Under the pieces are notes generated by a model. That model searched no databases, had not been told where the DNA came from, and worked only from the letters and a program-made list of their open reading frames with translations. A DNA stretch of 64,000 nucleotides, taken from the NCBI RefSeq assembly GCF_014083985.1, contig NZ_CP046907.1:3262501-3326500 (forward strand), read 5' to 3'. Positions 28,339-36,689 of the stretch are shown piece by piece. Position 1 is the first letter of the stretch. Each line of letters starts with the position of its first letter. The translations under genes and the position numbers were made by a program. This DNA comes from Streptomyces sp. SCUT-3. Its GTDB lineage: Bacteria > Actinomycetota > Actinomycetes > Streptomycetales > Streptomycetaceae.

Positions 28339-29019
28339 GTGAGTGAGCAGGACATCACGGTCGTCCACCTGATGCGGCACGGAGAGGTCGCCAACCCCGA
28401 CGGCATCCTGTACGGGCGGCTGCCGGGCTACCACCTGTCCGACCTCGGCCGGGAGATGGCCGAGCGGGTCGCGGAGCACCTGGCGGGCCGGGACGTCGCG
28501 CACGTCGTGGCGTCCCCGCTGGAGCGGGCCCAGGAGACGGCCGCACCCATAGCCAGGGTGCACGGCCTGGAGACGGCCTCGGACGAGCGCCTCATAGAGG
28601 CGGCCAACGTCTTCCAGGGCAAGACCTTCGGCGTCGGGGACGGCTCCCTGCGCAGGCCGTCGCACTGGCGGCACCTGACCAACCCCTTCAAGCCGTCCTG
28701 GGGCGAGCCGTACGCCGAGCAGGTGGCGCGGATGAAGGCGGCACTGGACACCGCGCGGGACGCCGCGCGCGGGCGCGAGGCGGTGTGCGTCAGCCACCAG
28801 CTGCCGATCTGGATCCTGCGCTGCGCCGTCGAGCAGCGGCGGCTGTGGCACGACCCGCGCAGGCGGCAGTGCACCCTGGCCAGCCTGACCTCCTTCACCT
28901 ACCAGGGCGACCGGATCGTCTCGGTCGGATACAGCGAGCCGGCGCGGGACCTGGTGCCGCCGCACCTGCTGGCCGGGGCCAAGCCGGTCAAGGGGCAGGC
29001 CAAGGGCTTCGGCGCCTGA
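28339..29019 (+). CDS. histidine phosphatase (phosphoglycerate-mutase-like)
   Basis: 226 residues from GTG, with GAGGAGAAG upstream. The phosphohistidine motif is LMRHGEVANPDG (His14), the second His lies in CVSHQLPIWIL, and VVASPLERAQETAAPIA is the conserved SPLxRAxET block. This makes it a 2-histidine phosphatase, most likely acting on a small phosphorylated metabolite. The same gene recurs between hemL and the cytochrome c genes in related genomes as recalled. Specific substrate unknown. Confidence 0.88.
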   Translation: MSEQDITVVHLMRHGEVANPDGILYGRLPGYHLSDLGREMAERVAEHLAGRDVAHVVASPLERAQETAAPIARVHGLETASDERLIEAANVFQGKTFGVGDGSLRRPSHWRHLTNPFKPSWGEPYAEQVARMKAALDTARDAARGREAVCVSHQLPIWILRCAVEQRRLWHDPRRRQCTLASLTSFTYQGDRIVSVGYSEPARDLVPPHLLAGAKPVKGQAKGFGA

Positions 29020-29060
29020 CGCCGGGGAGGGCCCCGGCCCTCCCGCCCGCCGGCCCTCCC

Positions 29061-29088
29061 CCCGCCGCGGCCCGCCGTCCGCGGCGGG
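29061..29088 (+). terminator. terminator hairpin after the histidine phosphatase gene
   Basis: Perfect 10-bp arms CCCGCCGCGG / CCGCGGCGGG with an 8-nt loop in the 147-bp gap before the DJ-1/PfpI gene. Confidence 0.6.
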
Positions 29089-29166
29089 CGGTGTCCGTTT
29101 CGTCCCGGGCGGCAGGGGAAGACGCGCGGTCGGAAGACGTCTCCGACCGTGAGGAACGTGAGAAAC

Positions 29167-29730
29167 GTGGCCACTTCCCTGCAAGGCAAGACCGTCGCCT
29201 TCCTCGTCGCGCCCGAGGGGGTCGAGCAGGTCGAGCTCACCGGCCCCTGGCAGGCGGTCCTGGGCGCCGGGGGCGAGCCGAAGCTGGTCTCCGGCAAGTC
29301 CGGGCGCATCCAGGCCTTCCACCACTTGGACAAGGCGGACACCTTCCCCGTCGACACCACGTGGGAGGACGCCCGCGCCGCCGACTTCGACGCACTCGTC
29401 CTGCCCGGCGGCGTCGCCAACCCCGACTTCCTGCGGACGGACGAGAAGGCCGTCGCCTTCGCCAGGGGCTTCTTCGAGGAGGGCAAGCCGGTCGCCGCGA
29501 TCTGCCACGCCGCCTGGACGCTGATCGAGGCCGACGTGGTGCGCGGCCGCACCCTCACCTCCTGGCCGAGCCTGCGGACCGACCTGCGCAACGCGGGCGC
29601 GACGTGGGTCGACGAGGAGGTCGAGGTCTGCACCGGCGGACCCAACACCCTGATCACCAGCCGCAGGCCCGACGACCTCAAGGCGTTCCAGGAGACCTTC
29701 GTCACGCAGTTCGCCGCAGCCGGTTCCTGA
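29167..29730 (+). CDS. DJ-1/PfpI family protein
   Basis: 187 residues if started at the GTG giving MATSLQGKTVAFLVAPEGVEQVEL, the beginning expected for this family. GTGs 9 and 18 bp upstream are also in frame. The nucleophile elbow is AAICHAAW, with its Cys in the strand-turn-helix typical of PfpI/YhbO proteins; ALVLPGGVANPDFLR is the upstream Gly-Gly loop. Such proteins protect against carbonyl or oxidative damage as glyoxalase/deglycase-like or chaperone-like enzymes. A terminator directly follows. Confidence 0.88.
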   Translation: MATSLQGKTVAFLVAPEGVEQVELTGPWQAVLGAGGEPKLVSGKSGRIQAFHHLDKADTFPVDTTWEDARAADFDALVLPGGVANPDFLRTDEKAVAFARGFFEEGKPVAAICHAAWTLIEADVVRGRTLTSWPSLRTDLRNAGATWVDEEVEVCTGGPNTLITSRRPDDLKAFQETFVTQFAAAGS

Positions 29731-29734
29731 ACCG

Positions 29735-29769
29735 GCGCCCCGCCGGGCGGACGGCCCCCGGCGGGGCGC
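29735..29769 (+). terminator. terminator after DJ-1/PfpI gene
   Basis: Perfect 11-bp arms GCGCCCCGCCG / CGGCGGGGCGC with a 13-nt loop that can itself pair (GGG/CCC), starting 5 bp past the stop. Confidence 0.8.
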
Positions 29770-29775
29770 TCCCGA

Positions 29776-29819
29776 AGCTCTTCCGGAGCTTCTCCGGAGC
29801 TCTTCCGGAGCCTTTCCGG
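29776..29819. repeat. four 11-bp direct repeats upstream of the cytochrome c operon
   Basis: Units AGCTCTTCCGG, AGCTTCTCCGG, AGCTCTTCCGG and AGCCTTTCCGG are contiguous, with an 11-bp period (about one helical turn). The array ends 52 bp before the TlpA/ResA start and is the only notable feature of its promoter region. It could be a regulator binding array or a simple tandem repeat. Confidence 0.85.
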
Positions 29820-29871
29820 GATCGACGGGGGGCGCCAGAGATCCCGTACGGGCGCATGCGAAACTTTTCAC

Positions 29872-30498
29872 ATGAGTTGGACGCAGGCACTCAGCCCCCG
29901 GCCGTTCCGCAGCGCCGCCGCACTCGCCGGTGCGGCCGCGCTCGTCCTCGCCCTCGCGAGCTGCTCCACGCCCTCGGACGACTCCCCCTCGGGGAGCTCC
30001 GGCAGCGGCGCGAACTTCGTCGAGGGCACCGGGGCGGTCACCAAGGTGCCCGTGGCCGAGCGGAAGAAGGCCCCGGACATCTCCGGCGAGACCGTCGACG
30101 GCGGTGAGCTGAGCCTGTCCGACTACAGGGGCAAGGTGGTCGTCCTCAACGTGTGGGGCTCGTGGTGCGCGCCCTGCCGGGCCGAGGCCAAGCACCTGGC
30201 CAAGGTCTCCGAGGACACCAAGGCCCAAGGGGTGCAGTTCGTCGGGCTCAACACCCGCGACATGGACACCGCCCAGCCGCGCGCCTTCGAACGCACCTAC
30301 GGCATCGAGTACCCCAGCCTGTACGACCCGTACGGCAAGCAGATGCTGAAGTTCCCGAAGAACGCCCTGCCGCCGCAGACCATCCCCACCACGCTGATCA
30401 TCGACCGCGAGGGCAGGATCGCCGTGCGCCTGCTCAAGGAAGTGGGCGAGGAGGAGCTCCGCAAGGCGCTCGACCCGGTGATCGCGGAGAAGGCATGA
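29872..30498 (+). CDS. resA: TlpA/ResA-like thiol-disulfide lipoprotein
   Basis: 208 residues. Lipoprotein signal with lipobox LALASC (Cys31), so the thioredoxin domain faces the outside of the membrane. Redox centre WCAPC (Cys99, Cys102) within VVLNVWGSWCAPCRAEA. The cis-Pro loop QTIPTTLIIDREG and FVGLNTRDM mark the TlpA/ResA type. It should keep apocytochrome c haem-binding cysteines reduced, drawing electrons from the adjacent CcdA. First gene of the System II cytochrome c maturation operon; ATGA-coupled to ccdA. Confidence 0.93.
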   Translation: MSWTQALSPRPFRSAAALAGAAALVLALASCSTPSDDSPSGSSGSGANFVEGTGAVTKVPVAERKKAPDISGETVDGGELSLSDYRGKVVVLNVWGSWCAPCRAEAKHLAKVSEDTKAQGVQFVGLNTRDMDTAQPRAFERTYGIEYPSLYDPYGKQMLKFPKNALPPQTIPTTLIIDREGRIAVRLLKEVGEEELRKALDPVIAEKA

Positions 30499-31265
30499 AC
30501 CTCGCCGTCGACCTCGCCGCCACCGACCCCAACCAGACGGTCCTGACCGGGGCGCTGCTGCTCGCCGTGCCCGTCGCCGTGCTCGGCGGCCTGGTCTCCT
30601 TCTTCTCGCCCTGCGTGCTGCCGCTCGTGCCCGGCTACCTCTCCTACGTCACCGGCGTCTCGGGGATGGACATGGCCGACGCCAGGCGGGGCCGGATGGC
30701 GGCGGGGGCGTCGCTGTTCGTCCTCGGCTTCACCGCGGTCTTCGTCTCCGGCGGCGCGCTCTTCGGCGGCTTCGGCTCCACCCTGCAGGCGTACCGGGAG
30801 CCCATCTCCAAGGTGATGGGCGTCCTGGTGATCCTCATGGGGCTGGCCTTCATGGGACTGCTGAACGGCTTCGCGCAGCGCGAGTTCCGCTTCCACAACA
30901 GGCCCACGATGGGCCTGGCCGGGGCGCCGCTGCTCGGAGTGCTGTTCGGCATCGGCTGGACGCCCTGCATCGGCCCCACTCTCGTCGCGGTGAACTCGCT
31001 GGCCTTCAACGAGGCCAGCGCCGGGCGCGGCGCGCTGCTGACCGTCGCCTACTGTCTGGGACTGGGCCTACCGTTCCTGGTGGCGGCCCTGGCCTTCCGG
31101 CGGGCGCTGGGCGCGTTCTCCTGGGTCAAGCGCCACTACGCATGGGTCATGCGGATCGGCGGCGGGATGCTCGTCGCGGTCGGTGTGCTCCTGCTCACCG
31201 GCGTCTGGGACCGGATCGTCTACCAGATGCAGCTGTGGTCCGCGGACTTCACGATCGGAATCTGA
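30495..31265 (+). CDS. ccdA: CcdA thiol-disulfide interchange membrane protein
   Basis: Six-helix membrane protein, 256 residues, that moves reducing equivalents from cytoplasmic thioredoxin to the outside. Conserved SFFSPCVLPLVPGYLSYVTG and, in the fourth helix, GIGWTPCIGPTLVAV supply the two redox cysteines. It overlaps resA by ATGA and precedes resB by 4 bp. The small soluble partner is the ResA-like lipoprotein upstream. Confidence 0.94.
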   Translation: MNLAVDLAATDPNQTVLTGALLLAVPVAVLGGLVSFFSPCVLPLVPGYLSYVTGVSGMDMADARRGRMAAGASLFVLGFTAVFVSGGALFGGFGSTLQAYREPISKVMGVLVILMGLAFMGLLNGFAQREFRFHNRPTMGLAGAPLLGVLFGIGWTPCIGPTLVAVNSLAFNEASAGRGALLTVAYCLGLGLPFLVAALAFRRALGAFSWVKRHYAWVMRIGGGMLVAVGVLLLTGVWDRIVYQMQLWSADFTIGI

Positions 31266-31269
31266 GGAC

Positions 31270-32952
31270 ATGAGCACGACCAAGACCGACGCCGCCGAGG
31301 TCATGAGCAGCGCCCCGGCCGACGACACCGGCACCGGCGAAGGCCCCGGCGGCCCGCAGCTCGGCCCGGTCGGCTGGCTGCGCTGGCTGTGGCGGCAGCT
31401 CACCTCGATGCGGGTGGCCCTCGTCCTGCTCTTCCTGCTGTCCCTGGCGGCCGTCCCCGGCTCCCTGGTCCCGCAGGAGGGCTCGGACCCGGTCAAGGTC
31501 CAGGACTTCGTCGATCGGCACGAGACCCTCGGCCCGCTCTACGAGAAGATCGGGATGTTCCACGTCTACAGCTCGACGTGGTTCTCCGCCGTCTACATCC
31601 TGCTGTTCGTCTCCCTGATCGGCTGCATCGTCCCGCGCACCTGGCAGTTCGTGGGCGTCCTGCGGGCGCGGCCGCCGGCCGCCCCGCGGCGGCTGGAGCG
31701 GATGCCCGCCCACGCCCGGTGGAGCACCGACGCCCCCGCCGACGAGGTCCTGGCCGCCGCCCGCCGGATCCTGGGACGCCGCCGCTTCCGCACCGGGGCC
31801 TCCGACGGCTCCGTGGCCGCGGAGAAGGGCTACCTGCGCGAGGCCGGGAACCTGGTCTTCCACATCGCGCTGATCGTGATGCTGGTGGGCTTCGCCGCCG
31901 GGCAGCTGTACATGTCCGAGGGCACCAAGCTGGTCGTCGAGGGCGACGGTTTCGCCAACAACCTCACCCAGTACGACGACTTCAAGGACGGCAACCTCTT
32001 CGACCGCGACGACCTCGGGGGCTTCGGCTTCACCCTCGACGAGTTCACCGGCACCTACGAGCGCTCCGGCCCGCAGCGCGGCAGCGCCCGCGACTTCCGG
32101 GCGGACATCACCTACTGGGAGGCCGGGGGCGAGGAGAAGAAGGCCGTCGTCTCCTCCAACCACCCGCTGGAGGTCGCCGGCTACAAGGCCTACCTGACGG
32201 GCCACGGCTACGCCCCAGTGGTGACCGTCCGGGACGGGCAGGGCGACGTCGCCTACCGCGGCCCGGCGCCCTTCCTGCCGATGGACGGCAACGTCACCTC
32301 GCAGGGCGTCGTCAAGGTCACCGACTACGTCGGCAAGGACGGCGAGCGCGACCAGCTGGGCTTCTCCGGCATCTTCGTGCCCACCTTCGAGGGCGCGTCG
32401 GCGACCCGCGGCATGGTCTCGGCCTTCCCCGCCCTGGACAACCCCGTGCTCTTCCTGACCGCCTACCGCGGCGACCTGGGCGTGGACTCCGGGATCGCCC
32501 AGAACGTCTACCAGCTCGACAACGAGCGCATGGAGCAGTTCACCGACGCCGACGGCACCCCGCTGGCGCAGATGATGAAGCCCGGGGACACCATGGAGCT
32601 CCCCGACGGGGCCGGGTCGCTCACCTTCGAGCGCATCGACGAGTGGGCCACCTTCCAGGTCACCAGCAAGCCCGGGACCGATCTCGCCCTGGCCGGCGCG
32701 ATCGCCGCGATCGCGGGCCTGAGCGGCTCCCTGTTCATCCAGCGGCGCCGCGTGTGGGTGCGCGCGACGCCGGACGGGCACGGCCGCACCGTCGTGGAGA
32801 CGGCCGCCCTGGGCCGCAGCGAGTCCGCCCGGGTGGCGGAGGAGCTGGGCGACATCGCCGCACTGCTGCACAACGAGGCACCCGCCGTACCGGAACAGCA
32901 GCCTGAACAGCGGCCGGACACCGACCCGGACACCGACAAGGAGCGCGCGTGA
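31270..32952 (+). CDS. resB: ResB cytochrome c biogenesis protein (Ccs1)
   Basis: 560 residues. Large subunit of the System II haem-delivery/ligation complex. N-terminal transmembrane helices at about 45-65 and 95-120, one at about 195-215 (LVFHIALIVMLVGFAAGQLY), a long external domain and a C-terminal helix near 475-495 (LALAGAIAAIAGLSGSLF). Family blocks LTSMRVALVLLFLLSLAAV and GFTLDEFTGTYE are seen. It pairs with CcsB immediately downstream (ATG/GTG overlap) to attach haem to apocytochromes c. Confidence 0.94.
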   Translation: MSTTKTDAAEVMSSAPADDTGTGEGPGGPQLGPVGWLRWLWRQLTSMRVALVLLFLLSLAAVPGSLVPQEGSDPVKVQDFVDRHETLGPLYEKIGMFHVYSSTWFSAVYILLFVSLIGCIVPRTWQFVGVLRARPPAAPRRLERMPAHARWSTDAPADEVLAAARRILGRRRFRTGASDGSVAAEKGYLREAGNLVFHIALIVMLVGFAAGQLYMSEGTKLVVEGDGFANNLTQYDDFKDGNLFDRDDLGGFGFTLDEFTGTYERSGPQRGSARDFRADITYWEAGGEEKKAVVSSNHPLEVAGYKAYLTGHGYAPVVTVRDGQGDVAYRGPAPFLPMDGNVTSQGVVKVTDYVGKDGERDQLGFSGIFVPTFEGASATRGMVSAFPALDNPVLFLTAYRGDLGVDSGIAQNVYQLDNERMEQFTDADGTPLAQMMKPGDTMELPDGAGSLTFERIDEWATFQVTSKPGTDLALAGAIAAIAGLSGSLFIQRRRVWVRATPDGHGRTVVETAALGRSESARVAEELGDIAALLHNEAPAVPEQQPEQRPDTDPDTDKERA

Positions 32953-34034
32953 ACATCGCCGCCGCGGCCAACGAGAACATGGCCCAACTCAGCAACTACC
33001 TCGTGTACTCGGCCCTGGCCGTCTACACGCTCGCCTTCCTCGCGCACATCGCCGAGTGGGCGTTCGGCAGCCGGAGCCGGATCGCCAAGCAGTCCGCGGC
33101 GCTGACCGCGCAGGAGCAGGAGGCGAAGGCGTCCGCGGCCGCGCCCGCGGTCACCGTGCGCGCCGCCGGCGGCACCGCGACCCTGGAGCGGCCGAAGGTC
33201 GTCACCCGCAACCGCGGCCGGGACGTCGCCGACGGCCTCGGCGCGGCCGGCGAGGACGAGAAGGGCGAGCTCCTCGGCCGGATCGCGATCTCGCTGACCA
33301 CCCTGGCCTTCCTGATCCACCTCGCCGGCGTGGTCACCCGCGGCCTGTCGGTGGAGCGCGCCCCCTGGGCCAACATGTACGAGTTCTCCACCACCTTCTC
33401 GATGGTGGCGGTGGGCGTCTACCTGGGCCTGCTGGCGGCGGGGAAGAAGGTCCGCTGGATCGGCCTGTTCCTGATCACCACCGTGCTGCTCGACCTCGGG
33501 CTGGCGCTGACCGTGCTGTACACCGAGTCCGACCAGCTGGTTCCGGCCCTGCAGTCGCCGTGGCTGATCGTCCACGTCGCCTGCGCGATCATCTGCGGCG
33601 CGTCCTTCTACGTCGGCGCCGTCTCCAGCCTGGCCTACCTGGTGCGCGACTCCTACGAGTCCCGCCTGGAGGCCGGCCGCACGATGCGCCTGTCGACCGT
33701 GTGGCGCCGCCTGCCCTCCGCCGCGACGCTCGACAAGCTCGCCTACCGGGTGAACGCGATCGTCTTCCCGCTGTGGACCTTCACCATCATCGCGGGCGCG
33801 ATCTGGGCCGAGGCCGCCTGGGGCCGCTACTGGGGCTGGGACCCCAAGGAGACCTGGTCCTTCATCACCTGGGTCGTCTACGCCGCCTACCTGCACGCCC
33901 GCGCCACCGCCGGCTGGAAGGGCCGCAAGGCCGCCTACCTGGCGCTGATCGCCTTCGCCTGCTGGATCTTCAACTACTACGGGGTCAACATGTTCGTCAC
34001 CGGCAGCCTGCACTCCTACGCCGGGGTCGAGTGA
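32949..34034 (+). CDS. ccsB: CcsB/ResC haem-handling protein
   Basis: 361 residues from GTG overlapping resB (GTGA). Multi-pass membrane protein of the CcsA/CcmC family. The tryptophan-rich haem motif is WGRYWGWDPKETWSFITW at about 296-313. Candidate haem-ligand histidines lie in FLIHLAGV, LIVHVACA and AYLHARA. It has a 60-residue variable loop after the first helix. Completes the resA-ccdA-resB-ccsB operon. Confidence 0.95.
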   Translation: MNIAAAANENMAQLSNYLVYSALAVYTLAFLAHIAEWAFGSRSRIAKQSAALTAQEQEAKASAAAPAVTVRAAGGTATLERPKVVTRNRGRDVADGLGAAGEDEKGELLGRIAISLTTLAFLIHLAGVVTRGLSVERAPWANMYEFSTTFSMVAVGVYLGLLAAGKKVRWIGLFLITTVLLDLGLALTVLYTESDQLVPALQSPWLIVHVACAIICGASFYVGAVSSLAYLVRDSYESRLEAGRTMRLSTVWRRLPSAATLDKLAYRVNAIVFPLWTFTIIAGAIWAEAAWGRYWGWDPKETWSFITWVVYAAYLHARATAGWKGRKAAYLALIAFACWIFNYYGVNMFVTGSLHSYAGVE

Positions 34035-34128
34035 CCCCTCCCGCCCCGGCCGGCCCCTCCCGCCCGCCCCGGCCGGGGCGGGCCCGGACCGGTGTGCGGA
34101 CCGTCGTGCCCCGGGCCACAGTGGAGGT

Positions 34129-34728
34129 ATGAACACTCCCGCGCACGGCACCGGCCCCGTCGGACACGACTTCGCGCAGGCCCCCGGCCGGGGCCCCGAC
34201 TACGGCCGCTACGAGACACGCCCCGGCGGGGTGCACGTGCTGGGCTACGAGCGCAGCTTCGAGCACCCCGTCGAGCGCGTCTGGGCGGCGGTCACCGATC
34301 CCGAGCTGATGGGGGACTGGCTGGCCGAGGCGGAGGTCGACCTCCAGGAGGGCGGCACGGTAGAGCTGCGCTGGCTGGACACCGACAGCGAGGGCAGGCA
34401 CACCGTGGCCACCGGCCGGATCACCGCCCTGGTCCCGCAGCGCCTGGTCGAGTACACGGTCAGCGTGCACGGCGTACTGCGCTTCGAACTGCGGCCCGAG
34501 GACGGCGGCACCCGGCTGAGCTTCACCTGCGAGATGCCCGGCTCCGACAGCTACCTGCGGGAACGCCTGGCGGGCTGGCACATGCACCTGGACCTGCTGG
34601 CCGACGCCCTGGGCGGCGGCACCGCCAGGCGGGCCCACTGGTTCCCGCAGCGCCTGCAGAAGCTGTTCGAGGTCTACGGGGCCGCGGGCCCGGCGTTCGA
34701 GCACCCCCGCGACCGCCGCGACCGCTGA
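34129..34728 (+). CDS. SRPBCC/AHSA1-family protein
   Basis: 199 residues. START-like ligand-binding fold: GYERSFEHPVERVWAAVTDPELMGDWLAEAEVDL is the classic N-terminal strand-helix of the activator-of-Hsp90/polyketide-cyclase superfamily, followed by VATGRITALVPQRLVEYTV and LSFTCEMPG. It could bind a hydrophobic ligand; no enzymatic residue can be assigned. A 40-residue flexible N-terminus precedes the fold. Monocistronic, converging with the next gene. Confidence 0.82.
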   Translation: MNTPAHGTGPVGHDFAQAPGRGPDYGRYETRPGGVHVLGYERSFEHPVERVWAAVTDPELMGDWLAEAEVDLQEGGTVELRWLDTDSEGRHTVATGRITALVPQRLVEYTVSVHGVLRFELRPEDGGTRLSFTCEMPGSDSYLRERLAGWHMHLDLLADALGGGTARRAHWFPQRLQKLFEVYGAAGPAFEHPRDRRDR

Positions 34729-34737
34729 GCCGCGCCC

Positions 34738-34782
34738 GGGACCCCCGGGACCCCCGGGACCCCCGGGACCCCCGGGAACCCC
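34738..34782. repeat. 9-bp tandem repeat between convergent genes
   Basis: Unit GGGACCCCC, four perfect copies plus GGGAACCCC, beginning 10 bp after the stop of the SRPBCC gene. Each unit junction forms CCCGGG. It may help end transcription or be a replication-slippage product. Confidence 0.9.
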
Positions 34783-34792
34783 AGGCCCCCGG

Positions 34793-35143
34793 TCAGCCCT
34801 TGGCGCCGCCGGCCCCTCCGGTGCCCCCGGTGCCGTCCTCGTCGCTCTCCTGCTCCTCGTCCTTCTCCTTGCCCAGGGAGCGCAGGAACTCGGGGTTGTC
34901 GTCCGGGGCGATCCACTGCCGCTGCTCGCGCGGCCGGGCCCCGTAGGCGCGGGAGGAGGAACGCGGACGGCCGACGGCCAACCAGGCGACCGGGCCGATC
35001 AGGACCTGGCCGAACAGCAGGATGATGAAGACCCAGGCGAGCTTGGGCAGCTTGCGCACCTGGTCCTCGGGCGTGTTCAGGCAGTCGATGAACGTGTAGA
35101 TCCACAGCGCCAGCACCAGCAGGAACGGCAGATACCTGAGCAT
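34793..35143 (-). CDS. small membrane protein with PLD-nuclease-N-type domain
   Basis: 116 residues. Two transmembrane helices (YLPFLLVLALWIYTFIDCL and LAWVFIILLFGQVLIGPVAWLAVG) with PEDQVRKLPKLAW between them match the PLDc_N (cardiolipin-synthase N-terminal-like) domain. The tail is acidic and disordered. No phospholipase active site is present, so it is probably a small membrane subunit or regulator. The ATG has no purine-rich ribosome site upstream (CACCTTCCTCC), so a leaderless mRNA is possible. Confidence 0.82.
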   Translation of the reverse strand: MLRYLPFLLVLALWIYTFIDCLNTPEDQVRKLPKLAWVFIILLFGQVLIGPVAWLAVGRPRSSSRAYGARPREQRQWIAPDDNPEFLRSLGKEKDEEQESDEDGTGGTGGAGGAKG

Positions 35144-35231
35144 GGAGGAAGGTGCCCCTCGACTAGCGGCGGAGGGTCGTGCAGCAACCCTGTCTCCCTC
35201 ACAGGTTAGTCGGTGGCGGATACTGTCCCTC

Positions 35232-36689
35232 ATGGCATACGACGATCTCCGCTCGTTCCTGCGCGCACTCGAGAGGGACGGCGACCTCAAGCGGATCAAG
35301 GCCGAGGTGGACCCCTACCTGGAGGTCGGTGAGATCGTCGACCGGGTGAACAAGGCCGGCGGTCCGGCCCTGCTCTTCGAGAACGTCAAGGGCTCGGACA
35401 TGCCCCTGGCGATGAACGTCTTCGGCACCGACCGCCGCACCCTCAAGGCGCTCGGCCTGAAGTCCTACGACGACATCGGCGAGAAGATCGGCGCGCTGCT
35501 GAAGCCGGAGCTGCCGCAGGGCTTCACCGGCATGCGGGAGGCGTTCGGCAAGCTCGCCGGCATGGCGCACGTGCCACCCAAGAAGGTCAAGGGCGACCAG
35601 GCGCCCGTGCAGGAGGTCGTGCTCACCGGGGACCAGGTGGACCTGGACCGGCTGCCCGCGCTGTTCACCTGGCCGCAGGACGGCGGCGCGTTCTTCAACC
35701 TCGGCCTGACGCACACCAGGCACCCCGAGACCGGGGCGCGCAACCTGGGCCTGTACCGGCTGCAGCGCCACGACCGCCGCACCATCGGCATGCACTGGCA
35801 GATCCACAAGAACTCGCACAACCACTACCAGGTCGCCGCCCGGCGCGGCGAGCGGCTGCCCGTGGCGATCGCCTTCGGCTGCTCGCCGTCCGTCACCTAC
35901 TCCTCGACGGCCCCGCTGCCCGACGGCATCGACGAGTACCTGTTCGCCGGCTTCCTGCAGGGCAGGCGGGTGGAGATGGTCGACTGCAAGACCGTGCCGC
36001 TGCAGGTCCCGGCCAACGCCGAGGTGGTCCTGGAGGGCTGGCTGGAGCCGGGCAGGATGCTCCCCGAGGGCCCCTTCGGCGACCACACCGGCTTCTACAC
36101 CCCGCAGGAGCCGTTCCCCGCGCTGACGATCGACTGCGTCACGATGCGCCGCCGGCCGCTGCTGCAGTCCATCGTGGTCGGCCGGCCGCCGACCGAGGAC
36201 GGGCCGCTGGGGAAGGCCACCGAACGGTTCTTCCTGCCCCTGCTGAAGATCATCGTCCCGGACATCGTCGACTACGACCTGCCCGAGGCCGGCGGCTTCC
36301 ACAACTGCGCGATCGTCTCGATCGACAAGAAGTACCCCAAGCACGCGCAGAAGGTCATGCACGCCATCTGGGGCGCCCACATGATGTCGCTGACCAAGCT
36401 GATCATCGTGGTGGACTCCGACTGCGACGTGCACGACTACCACGAGGTGGCCTGGCGGGCGTTCGGCAACACCGACTACAGCCGCGACCTGACCGTCGTG
36501 GAGGGCCCGGTCGACCACCTCGACCACGCCTCCTACCAGCAGTTCTGGGGCGGCAAGGCCGGTATCGACGCGACCCGGAAGCTGCCCGAGGAGGGCTACA
36601 CCCGCGACGGCGGCTGGCCGGAGATGGTGGTGTCCGACCCGGAGACCGCCGAGCGGGTCACCCGGCGCTGGAAGGAATACGGACTGTGA
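35232..36689 (+). CDS. UbiD-family decarboxylase of the futalosine menaquinone pathway
   Basis: 485 residues. Prenylated-FMN-dependent decarboxylase: VGRPPTEDGPLGKATERFFLP holds conserved UbiD residues, and SVTYSSTAPLPDGIDEYLFAGFL is typical. In Streptomyces this UbiD-like gene acts with the adjacent UbiX-like and prenyltransferase genes in late menaquinone synthesis, removing the carboxylate of prenylated 1,4-dihydroxy-6-naphthoate. The ATG is only 5 nt after TACTGT, a possible -10 box, and has no ribosome site, so it is a leaderless candidate. GTGA overlap with mqnP. Confidence 0.9.
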   Translation: MAYDDLRSFLRALERDGDLKRIKAEVDPYLEVGEIVDRVNKAGGPALLFENVKGSDMPLAMNVFGTDRRTLKALGLKSYDDIGEKIGALLKPELPQGFTGMREAFGKLAGMAHVPPKKVKGDQAPVQEVVLTGDQVDLDRLPALFTWPQDGGAFFNLGLTHTRHPETGARNLGLYRLQRHDRRTIGMHWQIHKNSHNHYQVAARRGERLPVAIAFGCSPSVTYSSTAPLPDGIDEYLFAGFLQGRRVEMVDCKTVPLQVPANAEVVLEGWLEPGRMLPEGPFGDHTGFYTPQEPFPALTIDCVTMRRRPLLQSIVVGRPPTEDGPLGKATERFFLPLLKIIVPDIVDYDLPEAGGFHNCAIVSIDKKYPKHAQKVMHAIWGAHMMSLTKLIIVVDSDCDVHDYHEVAWRAFGNTDYSRDLTVVEGPVDHLDHASYQQFWGGKAGIDATRKLPEEGYTRDGGWPEMVVSDPETAERVTRRWKEYGL

